DNA of 64,000 nt from UBA5536 sp964592595. GTDB taxonomy: Bacteria > Bacteroidota > Bacteroidia > Bacteroidales > F082. Both the position numbers and the translations under genes were made by a program. The stretch covers positions 38,566 through 102,565 of the forward strand of contig CAZQFH010000008.1 of the NCBI GenBank assembly GCA_964592595.1, written 5' to 3'. Below the pieces are notes generated by a model. It was not told the DNA's origin and did no database searches. It saw nothing but the letters and a program-made list of their open reading frames with translations. Positions 31,474 through 40,990 of this stretch are shown here, piece by piece. How positions within the stretch are numbered: the first letter of the stretch is position 1; each line of letters begins with the position of its first letter.

Positions 31474-34308
31474 ATGAAGGATAGCTTTTCGGAAGACAAA
31501 TACCTCGAGATTTACGGCGCCAGGATTCACAACCTAAAAAATATTGACCTCAAAATACCACGTAATCAACTGGTTGTAATCACTGGCTTAAGTGGCAGCG
31601 GCAAGTCATCACTGGCTTTTGATACCATTTATGCTGAAGGTCAGCGGCGCTATATGGAAAGTTTTTCGGCTTATGCACGCCAGTTTATAGGCAGTATGGA
31701 GCGCCCGGATGTAGACAAAATCAAAGGGTTGAGCCCGGTGATTGCTATCGAACAGAAATCAGTAAACCGCAATCCGCGTTCTACTGTTGGTACAATCACC
31801 GAAATATATGACTTTTTTAGGTTGTTATATGCTCGCGCTTCCGAAGCCTACTCGTATAACACTGGCGAAAAAATGGTGCGCTATTCCGAGGAACAAATCA
31901 GCAAACTGATTTCAGAGCAATTTTTCGGAAAAAAAATCAACATATTGGCTCCTGTTGTAAGAGCACGCAAAGGCCATTATCGCGAACTTTTCGAGCAAAT
32001 CAGGCAAGCAGGATATCTGCGTGTTCGGGTAGATGGTGAGTTGCGCGAAATCAGTTTTGGCATGCAACTCAACCGTTATAAAACCCATGATATTGAAATC
32101 GTTATTGACAGACTCGAAGTAAACGACAAAAGTACTACACGACTTGCCCAAACGATTCAAACTGCACTCAAACAAGGCAAGGGACTACTTCAGGTTATGG
32201 ATCAGGACAGCAAAGAAATACGCTATTTCAGTCGTTTGTTGATGTGTCCGTCAACAGGACTTTCTTACGATGAACCTGAGCCCAACACTTTTTCGTTTAA
32301 TTCGCCTTACGGTGCCTGTCCAAAATGCAATGGTCTTGGTGAAATTGCTGAAGTAGATCTAAAAAAAATAATCCCGGATAATTCAAAAAACATTCGCAAG
32401 GGCGGGTTGGCACCCATTGGCGAATACAAAAACAACTGGATTTTTAATCAACTGGAAGCGATAGGTATTAAGTACGGCTTCAACCTGAATACTCCATTAT
32501 CAGAAATCTCCGAAGAAGCTATCGATGTTATCCTTTATGGTGCCAATCAAAGTTTTGATGTAAAAAAGGAATATCTGGGTGTGATGACCACTTACACACT
32601 TAATTTTGAAGGTATCATCAATTTTATTGAAGCCCAGAATAACGAAAATGCTTCACCAGCAATTCGGAGATGGGCCGGCAGTTTTATGAATCATGTGGCC
32701 TGTCCACAATGCCATGGCACACGCCTTAAACAAGAAGCACGGTATTTTAAAATTGATGAAAGAAACATTGCGGAAATTGCTGTGATGGACATCCGCGAGC
32801 TGGCCAATTGGGTGAAAACCCTGCCCCAAAAATTGAGCGAAAAGCAAATGTTGATAGGCAAAGAGGTACTGAGGGAAATAGAAAAACGAATTACATTTTT
32901 GATAGACGTTGGCATAGATTACCTCAATCTGAATCGTCCGGCTAACACCCTTTCGGGAGGTGAATCGCAGCGTATCAGGCTGGCCACACAAATTGGCTCA
33001 CAACTTACCGGTGTGCTCTACATACTCGATGAACCAAGTATCGGACTGCATCAGCGCGACAACCACCGGCTGATACAATCACTCAAACAGCTTCGCGATA
33101 TCGGTAATTCGGTTATTGTTGTAGAACACGACAAAGACACTATTTTAGCAGCTGATCACGTTGTTGATATCGGCCCCGGAGCCGGAGTGCATGGCGGAAC
33201 AATCTTAGGACAAGGCAAGCCCGGCGAACTGACAACTTGCAGCAGCATTACCTGTCAGTACCTGAGTGGTAAAAAACAGATCGAAATCCCAAAAAAAAGA
33301 AGAGAAGGCCATAAAAACAAGTTTATTTTACTCAAGGGAGCATCAGGTCACAACTTAAAAAATGTTGATTTAAAACTCCCGCTCGGAAAAATGATTTGTG
33401 TGACTGGAGTTTCCGGAAGCGGAAAATCGAGTCTGATCAACGAAACGCTTTATCCCATCCTTAGCAAGCATTTTTACCGATCTGTTAAAACGCCTTTGCC
33501 CTATAAATCTATTTCGGGACTAGAACATATCGACAAAGTAATCGAAATAGACCAATCGCCCATTGGCCGCACACCACGTAGTAATCCGGCTACTTATACC
33601 AAAGTTTTCGACGATATCAGAAAGCTATACGGCGAATTGCCGGAATCAAAGATACGTGGGTATAAACCCGGACGTTTTTCATTTAACGTAAAAGGCGGCC
33701 GCTGTGAAGACTGCAAAGGAGCAGGTATCCGTATCATTGAAATGAATTTTTTGCCTGATGTATCAGTTCCGTGCGAAAGTTGTCAGGGTAAACGTTACAA
33801 CCGTGAAACACTCGAAGTTCGTTACCGCGGAAAATCCATCAATGACGTGCTAAACATGACTATCGATCAAGCAGTTGAGTTTTTTGAAAACCTGCCATCA
33901 CTGGTGCATAAAATTAAAACGCTTAAAGATGTTGGCTTGGGCTATCTTAGTCTGGGTCAAGCCTCTACAACTATCTCTGGAGGAGAAGCTCAACGCGTGA
34001 AACTGGCTTCCGAACTATCTAAAAAAGATACCGGAAAAACTTTGTATATCCTCGATGAGCCCACTACCGGATTGCATTTTGAAGACGTAAAAGTGCTGCT
34101 TGATGTTTTGAATAAACTGGTTGACAAAGGAAATACCGTATTAATTATTGAGCACAATATGGAAGTGATCAAAGTGGCTGATCACATTATTGATATCGGC
34201 CCCGAAGGTGGCGCTCCTGGCGGAAATATCATCTGCGAAGGCACCCCCGAAGAGGTAGCAAAAAATAAAAATAGTCATACCGCTCATTTTCTCAATATGG
34301 AGCTTTAG
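31474..34308 (+). CDS. uvrA: Excinuclease ABC subunit A
   Basis: A 944-residue UvrA: first Walker A GLSGSGKSS (residues 38-46), zinc finger pairs (CPKCNGLGE, CPQCHGTR; later CEDCKGAG and CESCQGKR), signature NTLSGGESQRIRLATQ, second Walker A GVSGSGKSS and second signature STTISGGEAQRVKLA. The complete domain order and usual length identify it with high certainty. It recognises DNA lesions in nucleotide excision repair. It starts 36 bases after the transglycosylase gene. Confidence 0.97.
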   Translation: MKDSFSEDKYLEIYGARIHNLKNIDLKIPRNQLVVITGLSGSGKSSLAFDTIYAEGQRRYMESFSAYARQFIGSMERPDVDKIKGLSPVIAIEQKSVNRNPRSTVGTITEIYDFFRLLYARASEAYSYNTGEKMVRYSEEQISKLISEQFFGKKINILAPVVRARKGHYRELFEQIRQAGYLRVRVDGELREISFGMQLNRYKTHDIEIVIDRLEVNDKSTTRLAQTIQTALKQGKGLLQVMDQDSKEIRYFSRLLMCPSTGLSYDEPEPNTFSFNSPYGACPKCNGLGEIAEVDLKKIIPDNSKNIRKGGLAPIGEYKNNWIFNQLEAIGIKYGFNLNTPLSEISEEAIDVILYGANQSFDVKKEYLGVMTTYTLNFEGIINFIEAQNNENASPAIRRWAGSFMNHVACPQCHGTRLKQEARYFKIDERNIAEIAVMDIRELANWVKTLPQKLSEKQMLIGKEVLREIEKRITFLIDVGIDYLNLNRPANTLSGGESQRIRLATQIGSQLTGVLYILDEPSIGLHQRDNHRLIQSLKQLRDIGNSVIVVEHDKDTILAADHVVDIGPGAGVHGGTILGQGKPGELTTCSSITCQYLSGKKQIEIPKKRREGHKNKFILLKGASGHNLKNVDLKLPLGKMICVTGVSGSGKSSLINETLYPILSKHFYRSVKTPLPYKSISGLEHIDKVIEIDQSPIGRTPRSNPATYTKVFDDIRKLYGELPESKIRGYKPGRFSFNVKGGRCEDCKGAGIRIIEMNFLPDVSVPCESCQGKRYNRETLEVRYRGKSINDVLNMTIDQAVEFFENLPSLVHKIKTLKDVGLGYLSLGQASTTISGGEAQRVKLASELSKKDTGKTLYILDEPTTGLHFEDVKVLLDVLNKLVDKGNTVLIIEHNMEVIKVADHIIDIGPEGGAPGGNIICEGTPEEVAKNKNSHTAHFLNMEL

Positions 34309-34420
34309 CAGCAGTTTACATTCCTATTTAATTTTCTTACAATTTTTATCGCTGAGCCAAATTGTTTTCTTACTTTCGTAAAGCCTAACCAAAGCTCAAG
34401 TTAATCAACACAAAACAGGA

Positions 34421-37400
34421 ATGATGATAACTATCCATCATACATTACTGGTTTTTAAACAGATTGTGATATTACTGTTAGTTGTTTTACTATCTTTTTC
34501 TTTGCATGCTCAACCAGGTTATCGCTTTGAGCATGTTTCAAAAAATGAAGGTTTAAGTCAGGGAACAGTCAATGCTATTTTTGAAGATCACAATGGCATG
34601 ATGTGGTTTGGGACTAAAGACGGACTAAATCGGTATGATGGCACAGAGATTAAAATTTACAGACGCAATTTTGAAGACAGCCTGAGTTTACCCAACAACC
34701 ACATATTGGCAATAAATCAGGACGATAAAGGCCGTTTGTGGATTGGCACTTCCGGAAACGACCTTTGCTATTTAGATCCTGTTACGGATAACTTCCATCC
34801 ATGGCATAGCATATTGCAACAAACAGATACAACAGATATTGGAGCGCATATTTATTGCATCGAAGTGGATAAAACCAACAATAAAATTTTAGCTGGAAGC
34901 GACAAAGGCATCCTGATAATCGACATGAAGAACAATAGCTTTGAATTTGTTGCAACGCATAGGTATTATGTTGATTCCATTTTGGTGGGGAATATTTATA
35001 GTCTGTTGGCTGAAAACAACACCCTTTGGATTGGTACTGATAAAGGTGGATTACTTCGATATGACATACAAACCCGGCAGATTAATCCGGTTGCATATGA
35101 CCACATAAGAACAAATCTGGATGCTTCAGTCAATAAAGGTACAGTAATGGATCTTATAAAAGACAGCCAGAAAAATATCTGGGTTGCCACTTACGGCGAT
35201 TTTGTATTGCAACTCAACCGCACAAATAATACGCTTAGCCAGCTCAACATAAAAGACTATGAGCCATCGCGTCGAAAACTAGCTTACACCCGACAAATTG
35301 CTTTAGTAGGCGATACAGCAATATGGGCTACCTCCGAATACGGTTTTCAGGTGCTGGACCTAAAGCATAAAACTTTGCAACACATTGAATACAATCCCGA
35401 CGATCCACAAGGGATAAATTCTTCTGGGCTAAAATCTGTTTATTACGATTCGCAAGGCGGTGTATGGTTAGGTGGAAATGGATACGGTTTAAACTACTAT
35501 TTTCCAGTAAACAAAGGATTTCGTCACCTTGATTTTCATCCTGGGCACTCAAAAAGTCTTGATTTTACAAGTGTTCGCTGTATTTATGTAGATCAAAATC
35601 AGCATTTGTATGTTGGAGGATATGGTGGCATGAATGCCTTTGACAAGGCTGGCAAGGAGATGTGGAGAAACAAAGACCTCCATGTTGCTTATGTAACCTG
35701 CCCTGATCCGCAAAACGAAAACAGGCTGTGGGTTGGACGCGAAGGCGGCGGCTTAATGCTCATAGATAAAAACAGTGGAAAGATCATTAAAGACTTTCTA
35801 ACTAATGAATACCACGAGGAGCATAAAATTTCCGGATACTTTATCATGAGTATCCTGCCAAAAAGCAAGAATGAATTATGGATTGGAACCGAAACCGGAT
35901 TAAACCTTTTTAATACAGATACTTATAAATCAATTTTTTACCAACATGATCCTGCTGATAAACTATCTATTCCATCTGGTCGAATAAGGGATATTTATCG
36001 CGATTCGAAAGGACGCACCTGGCTGGCCAGCATTGGCGGCGGACTGGCTTATATGAAAGATCATGATTTGATGTTCCGAACATTTAATCATGACAGCAGA
36101 GATCCCAGAAGCCTGAGCTCAAACAATGTGTATTCCGTGCACGAAAGTGCTTCAGGCGATATTTTTATCGGAACTGAAAGTGGCTTAAATCGGTTTGATG
36201 AAAACACACAAACGTTTTCTAATCTCACTACTTCCAATGGGTTAGTCAATGATGTTGTTTACCGCATCGAAAGCGACCCGCTTGGACGATTATGGATCAG
36301 CACCAATGAAGGCTTGAGCTGCTTTGATCCTAAAAACAAAACCTTTAGAAACTACGATCGGGAAGACGGGCTTCAGGAAAATGAGTTTAATAGTGGTGCA
36401 TCTTTTATTGATCAAAATGGAATGATGTATTTTGGAGGGATAAATGGTGTATCAATTTTTAATCCACTGGAGCTAAAAGATAACACGCGACCACCCAAAG
36501 TGATTTTTACCAACCTTGCTGTAGGCAATAAAAAAGCCATCATTGATCCACCTATTGCACAAGCAAATGAAGTAAGTTTAAATTATCATGATCAGTCTTT
36601 TAAACTAAAATTCGCAGCCTTAAACTATTACAAACCCAGAAAAAATCAATACGCTTATCGCATTAAAGAAATCAGCGAACAATGGCAATCTCTTGGCAAT
36701 GAAAATAGTATAGAAATTATTAGGCTTGGTTTTGGGACTTTTACCATAGAAGTTAAAGCTTCTAATAACGACAATTTTTGGACCGAAGTTCCGGCTCAAC
36801 TCATTATCTCCATTGCCCCTCCCTTTTGGGCCTCAAAATGGTTCATCCTCACTTCTTTTGTTGTGTTTTTAGCCTTACTCTTTCTACTTTACCGATTGAG
36901 GCTCAGAAATTTGGAACGTAAAAAGCTGGCACTGGAAAAACAAGTTACCATAAGAACACGTGAACTCCGGGTCGCGAATTCTAATCTTAAATCAGAAATT
37001 GAAATCAGGCAACAGACAGAAGAAGAGTTACAAATAGCTAACCGAACTAAAGACCGATTTTTCTCAATCATTGCACACGACCTTAAAAATCCTTTTAACG
37101 TATTATTAGGCCTTACTGAAATTTTAAAAAACGAATTCGATGACCTAAGTGAGCTTGAAAAGCAAGAAATGGCAGATGCACTGTTCAAAAGCGCAACTGA
37201 CAATTATAAGCTGCTCGAAACCTTACTTGGCTGGGCCAGAAGCCAGCAAAAACAACTTCAACTCAGTAAAAACGAACTCGATTTGTATGAACTTGTACAA
37301 GAAAACCTTAACTTTTTAGCAGAACAAGCTAAAGCAAAAAAAATCGAAATAAGATCCGAGCTTTCTAAAAAAACAATTGTTTTTGCTGATTATCAAACTA

Positions 37401-37729
37401 TTTCTACCGTTGTAAGAAACCTGATATCAAACGCAATTAAGTTTACCCAAATTGGTGGTTCTATTTTAATAAGTGCCACTAAAAGTCCGGATACGATTAC
37501 TTTAGCAATCACTGATAATGGCATTGGTTTGGAGCAAAAAAACATTGATAAGCTTTTCAGAATTGACGAACCATTCAAACTACCGGGCACCATGAACGAA
37601 AAAGGAACTGGCCTGGGACTTGTGCTTTGCAAAGAATTTGTTGAAGCCAATAATGGAAGTATCTCCGTGGAAAGTAAAAAAGGAAAAGGAAGCACTTTCT
37701 CCATCACGCTTCCCACAAAAAAATCATGA
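34421..37729 (+). CDS. Hybrid-type periplasmic-sensor histidine kinase (Reg_prop, Y_Y_Y, HisKA, HATPase) without receiver
   Basis: A 1102-residue kinase. Signal (LVVLLSFSLHAQ), then about 750 residues of beta-propeller repeats of Reg_prop type (EDHNGMMWFGTKDGLNRYDG, DDKGRLWIGTSGND, PLGRLWISTNEGLSCFD), a Y_Y_Y domain (NQYAYRIKEISEQWQSLGN), a transmembrane helix (FILTSFVVFLALLFLLY), a coiled coil, HisKA with FSIIAHDLKNPFN (His886) and HATPase (NLISNAIKFTQIGG, DNGIGL, GTGLGLVLCKEFVEANNG). HTCS proteins normally continue with receiver and AraC domains; these are missing, so it needs a separate response regulator, not in this window. The stop abuts the next gene's stop. Confidence 0.9.
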   Translation: MMITIHHTLLVFKQIVILLLVVLLSFSLHAQPGYRFEHVSKNEGLSQGTVNAIFEDHNGMMWFGTKDGLNRYDGTEIKIYRRNFEDSLSLPNNHILAINQDDKGRLWIGTSGNDLCYLDPVTDNFHPWHSILQQTDTTDIGAHIYCIEVDKTNNKILAGSDKGILIIDMKNNSFEFVATHRYYVDSILVGNIYSLLAENNTLWIGTDKGGLLRYDIQTRQINPVAYDHIRTNLDASVNKGTVMDLIKDSQKNIWVATYGDFVLQLNRTNNTLSQLNIKDYEPSRRKLAYTRQIALVGDTAIWATSEYGFQVLDLKHKTLQHIEYNPDDPQGINSSGLKSVYYDSQGGVWLGGNGYGLNYYFPVNKGFRHLDFHPGHSKSLDFTSVRCIYVDQNQHLYVGGYGGMNAFDKAGKEMWRNKDLHVAYVTCPDPQNENRLWVGREGGGLMLIDKNSGKIIKDFLTNEYHEEHKISGYFIMSILPKSKNELWIGTETGLNLFNTDTYKSIFYQHDPADKLSIPSGRIRDIYRDSKGRTWLASIGGGLAYMKDHDLMFRTFNHDSRDPRSLSSNNVYSVHESASGDIFIGTESGLNRFDENTQTFSNLTTSNGLVNDVVYRIESDPLGRLWISTNEGLSCFDPKNKTFRNYDREDGLQENEFNSGASFIDQNGMMYFGGINGVSIFNPLELKDNTRPPKVIFTNLAVGNKKAIIDPPIAQANEVSLNYHDQSFKLKFAALNYYKPRKNQYAYRIKEISEQWQSLGNENSIEIIRLGFGTFTIEVKASNNDNFWTEVPAQLIISIAPPFWASKWFILTSFVVFLALLFLLYRLRLRNLERKKLALEKQVTIRTRELRVANSNLKSEIEIRQQTEEELQIANRTKDRFFSIIAHDLKNPFNVLLGLTEILKNEFDDLSELEKQEMADALFKSATDNYKLLETLLGWARSQQKQLQLSKNELDLYELVQENLNFLAEQAKAKKIEIRSELSKKTIVFADYQTISTVVRNLISNAIKFTQIGGSILISATKSPDTITLAITDNGIGLEQKNIDKLFRIDEPFKLPGTMNEKGTGLGLVLCKEFVEANNGSISVESKKGKGSTFSITLPTKKS

Positions 37730-38698
37730 TTAGCGCAACTTAATGGCTGTTCCAATTGCAGGCCTGTAATTATCATCCCAATTGTTCATTTTGTAGAGGC
37801 GTTTGAGTTTTACGCCATACAATTGCGAAACTTCCCACAAAGTTTCACCACTTTGAAGCGCGTGATAATGATGGGTTTTAGATTTACGCTTTTTCTTTTG
37901 CACGTAAACAAGCTGCCCTGCTTTCAGACTGGCATTCTTTGGAAGATCATTGTATTTATATAACTGCCAGCTGTATATGTGCAATTCCTTTGCCAATGAG
38001 TTGATGTCGTCACCCGATTTGGCAAAAACTAACTTCACACCGTTGTTTTCGTGGATAAAACGTCCTTGATCCGACTTATCAACAACTTTAAAATCACTGT
38101 GTGTGGGTGGGGTTTCTGTTACTTTTATCTTGGAAACACCAGTTTTTTTTCGTCTTGACGATTTGCCCGATAGCGCCTCTCTATCATAAGCCGTCAAATC
38201 ATACCGTTCGATGATCCGGATTAGCAATTCAGGATAGCGCGGATTAGTGGCATAGCCGGCCTTACTCAAGCCCTTGGCCCAAGCTTTATAATCTGTGATT
38301 TTAAGCTTAAACAAATCTGAATAACGCCCCCTTTGCGTCAAAAAAAGCGAGTGATCGTGATAGGATTCTTCGGCCTTTTTATAAGAGCGAAAACATTCAT
38401 TTTTTTTGTCATCGTCCATAAAATATGTTCGACCTGTCCAACCTTTATGACATTTAATTCCAAAATGATTATTCGCTTTACGAGCCAGGTTGCTATTACC
38501 ACTCCCCGACTCCAAAATTCCCTGAGCCAGGGTGATAGAAGCAGGAATTTTGTATTCACTCATTTTATCAATAGCAATGGATTTGTAGGTTTGTATGTAT
38601 TCTTCGGTAGTGACTTTTCGCTGTGCTATAAGGGTATCAGCAGCCGATAAAAGCATCACGAGCAAGATAAATCCAAAAAATACTTTAAAATGCCTCAA
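37730..38698 (-). CDS. Exported glucosaminidase-type hydrolase with two LysM domains
   Basis: About 322 residues from a TTG at 38698, chosen because it gives a clean signal (RHFKVFFGFILLVMLLSAADTLIAQ) and the candidate promoter at 38714-38721 overlaps a longer TTG start (38716). The mannosyl-glycoprotein endo-beta-N-acetylglucosaminidase domain has ILESGSGNSNLARKANNHFGI (Glu likely catalytic) and YHDHSLFLTQRGRYSDLF. Two C-terminal LysM repeats bind peptidoglycan (LVFAKSGDDINSLAKELHI; LQSGETLWEVSQLYGVKL). It probably remodels the cell wall. Confidence 0.88.
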   Translation of the reverse strand: MRHFKVFFGFILLVMLLSAADTLIAQRKVTTEEYIQTYKSIAIDKMSEYKIPASITLAQGILESGSGNSNLARKANNHFGIKCHKGWTGRTYFMDDDKKNECFRSYKKAEESYHDHSLFLTQRGRYSDLFKLKITDYKAWAKGLSKAGYATNPRYPELLIRIIERYDLTAYDREALSGKSSRRKKTGVSKIKVTETPPTHSDFKVVDKSDQGRFIHENNGVKLVFAKSGDDINSLAKELHIYSWQLYKYNDLPKNASLKAGQLVYVQKKKRKSKTHHYHALQSGETLWEVSQLYGVKLKRLYKMNNWDDNYRPAIGTAIKLR

Positions 38699-38713
38699 AG
38701 CGTTCGTTTTGTG

Positions 38714-38721
38714 CAAAAATA
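38714..38721 (-). promoter_or_regulatory. Candidate -7 box for the LysM hydrolase
   Basis: The minus strand reads TATTTTTG (TAnnTTTG). A start at 38716 would overlap it, which supports the downstream TTG at 38698. Confidence 0.4.
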
Positions 38722-38798
38722 AGCTACCCTAATCTTCAATTAACGGCTACAAAACGTAGTTTTTCACAAAAGATTGTTACTAACAATGCGCTAAAACT

Positions 38799-38806
38799 TA
38801 CATTTG
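38799..38806 (+). promoter_or_regulatory. Candidate -7 box for rsmG
   Basis: TACATTTG matches TAnnTTTG with a TTG 22 bases upstream as a possible -33 element; the ATG is at 38827. Confidence 0.45.
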
Positions 38807-38826
38807 CAACTTACCAAAACGAAAGT

Positions 38827-39468
38827 ATGGTGACAACCGAAACTCTTTTTGAATATTTTCCGAAGCTCTCAACCCGGCAACGCGAACAGTTTGAGGCACT
38901 TCTGCCCCTTTATATAGAATGGAATGCCCAAATCAATGTGATATCGCGCAAGGATATGGATCAATTTTATGAACGTCATGTGTTGCATAGCATGACGATT
39001 GCCCATTATATCGCTTTTAAGCCAGGCACTCAAATTCTGGATGTTGGAACAGGTGGTGGCTTCCCGGGTATTCCGCTGGCTATTCGTTTTCCGCAGGTTC
39101 AGTTTTTGCTGATCGACAGCATTGGCAAAAAGACAAAAGTAGTTAAGGCTATTGCCGAGAGTATCGACTTAAAAAATGTTGAAGTGCAACAAATCCGAGC
39201 AGAACAAGTAAGTCAGAGTTTTGATTTTATCGTTAGTCGGGCAGTCACACAGCTGGAAACTTTTATTCAGTGGACACGCAACAAAATTCATAAAAAACAA
39301 ATCAACAGCATGCGCAATGGCATCCTCTACCTGAAGGGTGGTGAGTTGGAAGAAGAACTGGAAGCAATTAGCAAATATTATAAATACCGTGTGTTTCCGT
39401 TAGCACCAGATTTTAACGGCAAATTCTTTGAAACAAAAAAACTGCTGCATCTTGTTCCGATAAGGTAA
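38827..39468 (+). CDS. rsmG: 16S rRNA (guanine527-N7)-methyltransferase
   Basis: A 213-residue GidB/RsmG protein. SAM-binding motif ILDVGTGGGFPGIPLAIRFP, followed by VQFLLIDSIGKKTKVVKAIAESIDLKNVEV and IVSRAVTQLETF, all conserved in the family. It methylates G527 of 16S rRNA; loss gives streptomycin resistance in other species. Confidence 0.95.
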   Translation: MVTTETLFEYFPKLSTRQREQFEALLPLYIEWNAQINVISRKDMDQFYERHVLHSMTIAHYIAFKPGTQILDVGTGGGFPGIPLAIRFPQVQFLLIDSIGKKTKVVKAIAESIDLKNVEVQQIRAEQVSQSFDFIVSRAVTQLETFIQWTRNKIHKKQINSMRNGILYLKGGELEEELEAISKYYKYRVFPLAPDFNGKFFETKKLLHLVPIR

Positions 39469-39525
39469 CTTGCGTAGAAGTGTTTTTTCTTTAATTTAGC
39501 CATTCTTAATTCAAAATCACACAAT

Positions 39526-40944
39526 ATGACAGAAGCATTGACCCAATCGTTGAGAGAAAACAAAGCCGCACGCTGGGGAGCGCTGGCCGTGGTATCTTTT
39601 ACCATGCTTACAGGCTATTACATCAACTATGTAATTTCACCACTCAAACCATTACTTGAGTTGCATATGGAGTGGACAAGCCGCGATTTTGGCATCTGGA
39701 ACTCAGCTTATGGCTGGTTTAATGTATTTTTCCTGATGCTCATTTTTGGCGGTCTAATTCTGGATAAGATGGGTGTTCGCTTCACAGGTCTTGGCGCAAG
39801 CCTTACCATGATCATTGGAACAGCCCTGCAATATGCAGCCATCGAAAACCTGATTCCATCTGATGCTTTTATCTTTGGACTTAAAGCTCAAATTGCAATT
39901 GGCGCACTTGGATTTGGGGTTTTTGGAGTGGGTGTAGAAGTAGCAGGCATTACCGTTTCAAAAGTAATTGTTAAGTGGTTTAAAGGAAAGGAACTGGCAC
40001 TGGCCATGGGGTTGGAAATGGCTACCGCGCGTATGGGAACTGCCTTGGCACTTTCGCTTCCCATACCAATGGCAACTGTATGGTTCGGCACACAGGAAAT
40101 GCCAGCCATTTCGGCTCCGGTTATGCTGGGATTAGGCTTGCTTGTTGCTGGTTTTGTTGCTTTTATCTGGTACACCTTTATGGATCGCAAACTCGAAAAA
40201 TCAGAAGGCATAAAAGACGAAACTGACCCAGAAGAAGAGTTTAAAGTTAGAGATATTCTTTTTATTATTAGGAACAAAGGTTTTTGGTTGATTGCACTTT
40301 TATGTGTATTATTCTATTCAGGTGTGTTCCCATTCCTGTATTATGCAACCGACCTGATGATTAACAAATATGGTGTAGATCCGCAGTTTGCCGGTGCTAT
40401 TCCAAGTCTGCTTCCATTTGGAACTATTTTATTGACGCCACTTTTTGGCAACCTTTACGATCGCAAAGGTCGTGGTGCTACCATAATGCTGCTTGGATCT
40501 ATCTTTTTGTTGGTGGTTCATACATTCTTCGCCATCCCGGCTTTCAATCACTATTTTGTTGCTATCGCGCTTATCCTTTTCCTTGGCGTAACTTTTTCCT
40601 TGGTTCCTTCGGCCATGTGGCCATCTGTACCTAAGATTATTCCGGAGAAACAGCTGGGCACTGCTTACGCGCTCATTTTCTGGGTTCAAAACTGGGGCTT
40701 AATGGGTATGCCATTACTTATCGGCTGGATATTGGATAAATACAGTATTGTAGGTACAAACGCAGCAGGTAAACCTATCTACGATTATACCATACCAATG
40801 ATAGTTTTTGCTGCAACAGGCTTGTTGGCAATTTTCGTTGCAGTGATGCTAAAAGCCGAAGACAAGAAAAAAGGCTACGGACTCGAATTGCCTAATATTG
40901 CTGAAAAAGCAGAAGCTATAATAGAACAGGAAAAAAGTATTTAA
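39526..40944 (+). CDS. Major facilitator superfamily transporter
   Basis: A 472-residue protein with 12 transmembrane helices. MFS signatures occur after helix 2 (GGLILDKMGVRFTG) and in the C-terminal half (LFGNLYDRKGRGATI). The central loop is acidic (KDETDPEEEFKV). The family resembles the eukaryotic MFSD1 group, which moves dipeptides, but this is a weak assignment. Substrate unknown. A terminator follows at 40962. Confidence 0.8.
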   Translation: MTEALTQSLRENKAARWGALAVVSFTMLTGYYINYVISPLKPLLELHMEWTSRDFGIWNSAYGWFNVFFLMLIFGGLILDKMGVRFTGLGASLTMIIGTALQYAAIENLIPSDAFIFGLKAQIAIGALGFGVFGVGVEVAGITVSKVIVKWFKGKELALAMGLEMATARMGTALALSLPIPMATVWFGTQEMPAISAPVMLGLGLLVAGFVAFIWYTFMDRKLEKSEGIKDETDPEEEFKVRDILFIIRNKGFWLIALLCVLFYSGVFPFLYYATDLMINKYGVDPQFAGAIPSLLPFGTILLTPLFGNLYDRKGRGATIMLLGSIFLLVVHTFFAIPAFNHYFVAIALILFLGVTFSLVPSAMWPSVPKIIPEKQLGTAYALIFWVQNWGLMGMPLLIGWILDKYSIVGTNAAGKPIYDYTIPMIVFAATGLLAIFVAVMLKAEDKKKGYGLELPNIAEKAEAIIEQEKSI

Positions 40945-40961
40945 ACATGATGTTGATAATG

Positions 40962-40990
40962 AACCGCCTCAGTATTGGGGCGGTTTTTTT
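40962..40990 (+). terminator. Rho-independent terminator after the MFS gene
   Basis: AACCGCC (40962-40968) pairs with GGCGGTT (40979-40985) and is followed by a T tract. It extends into the 3' end of the convergent GT39-like gene. Confidence 0.8.
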
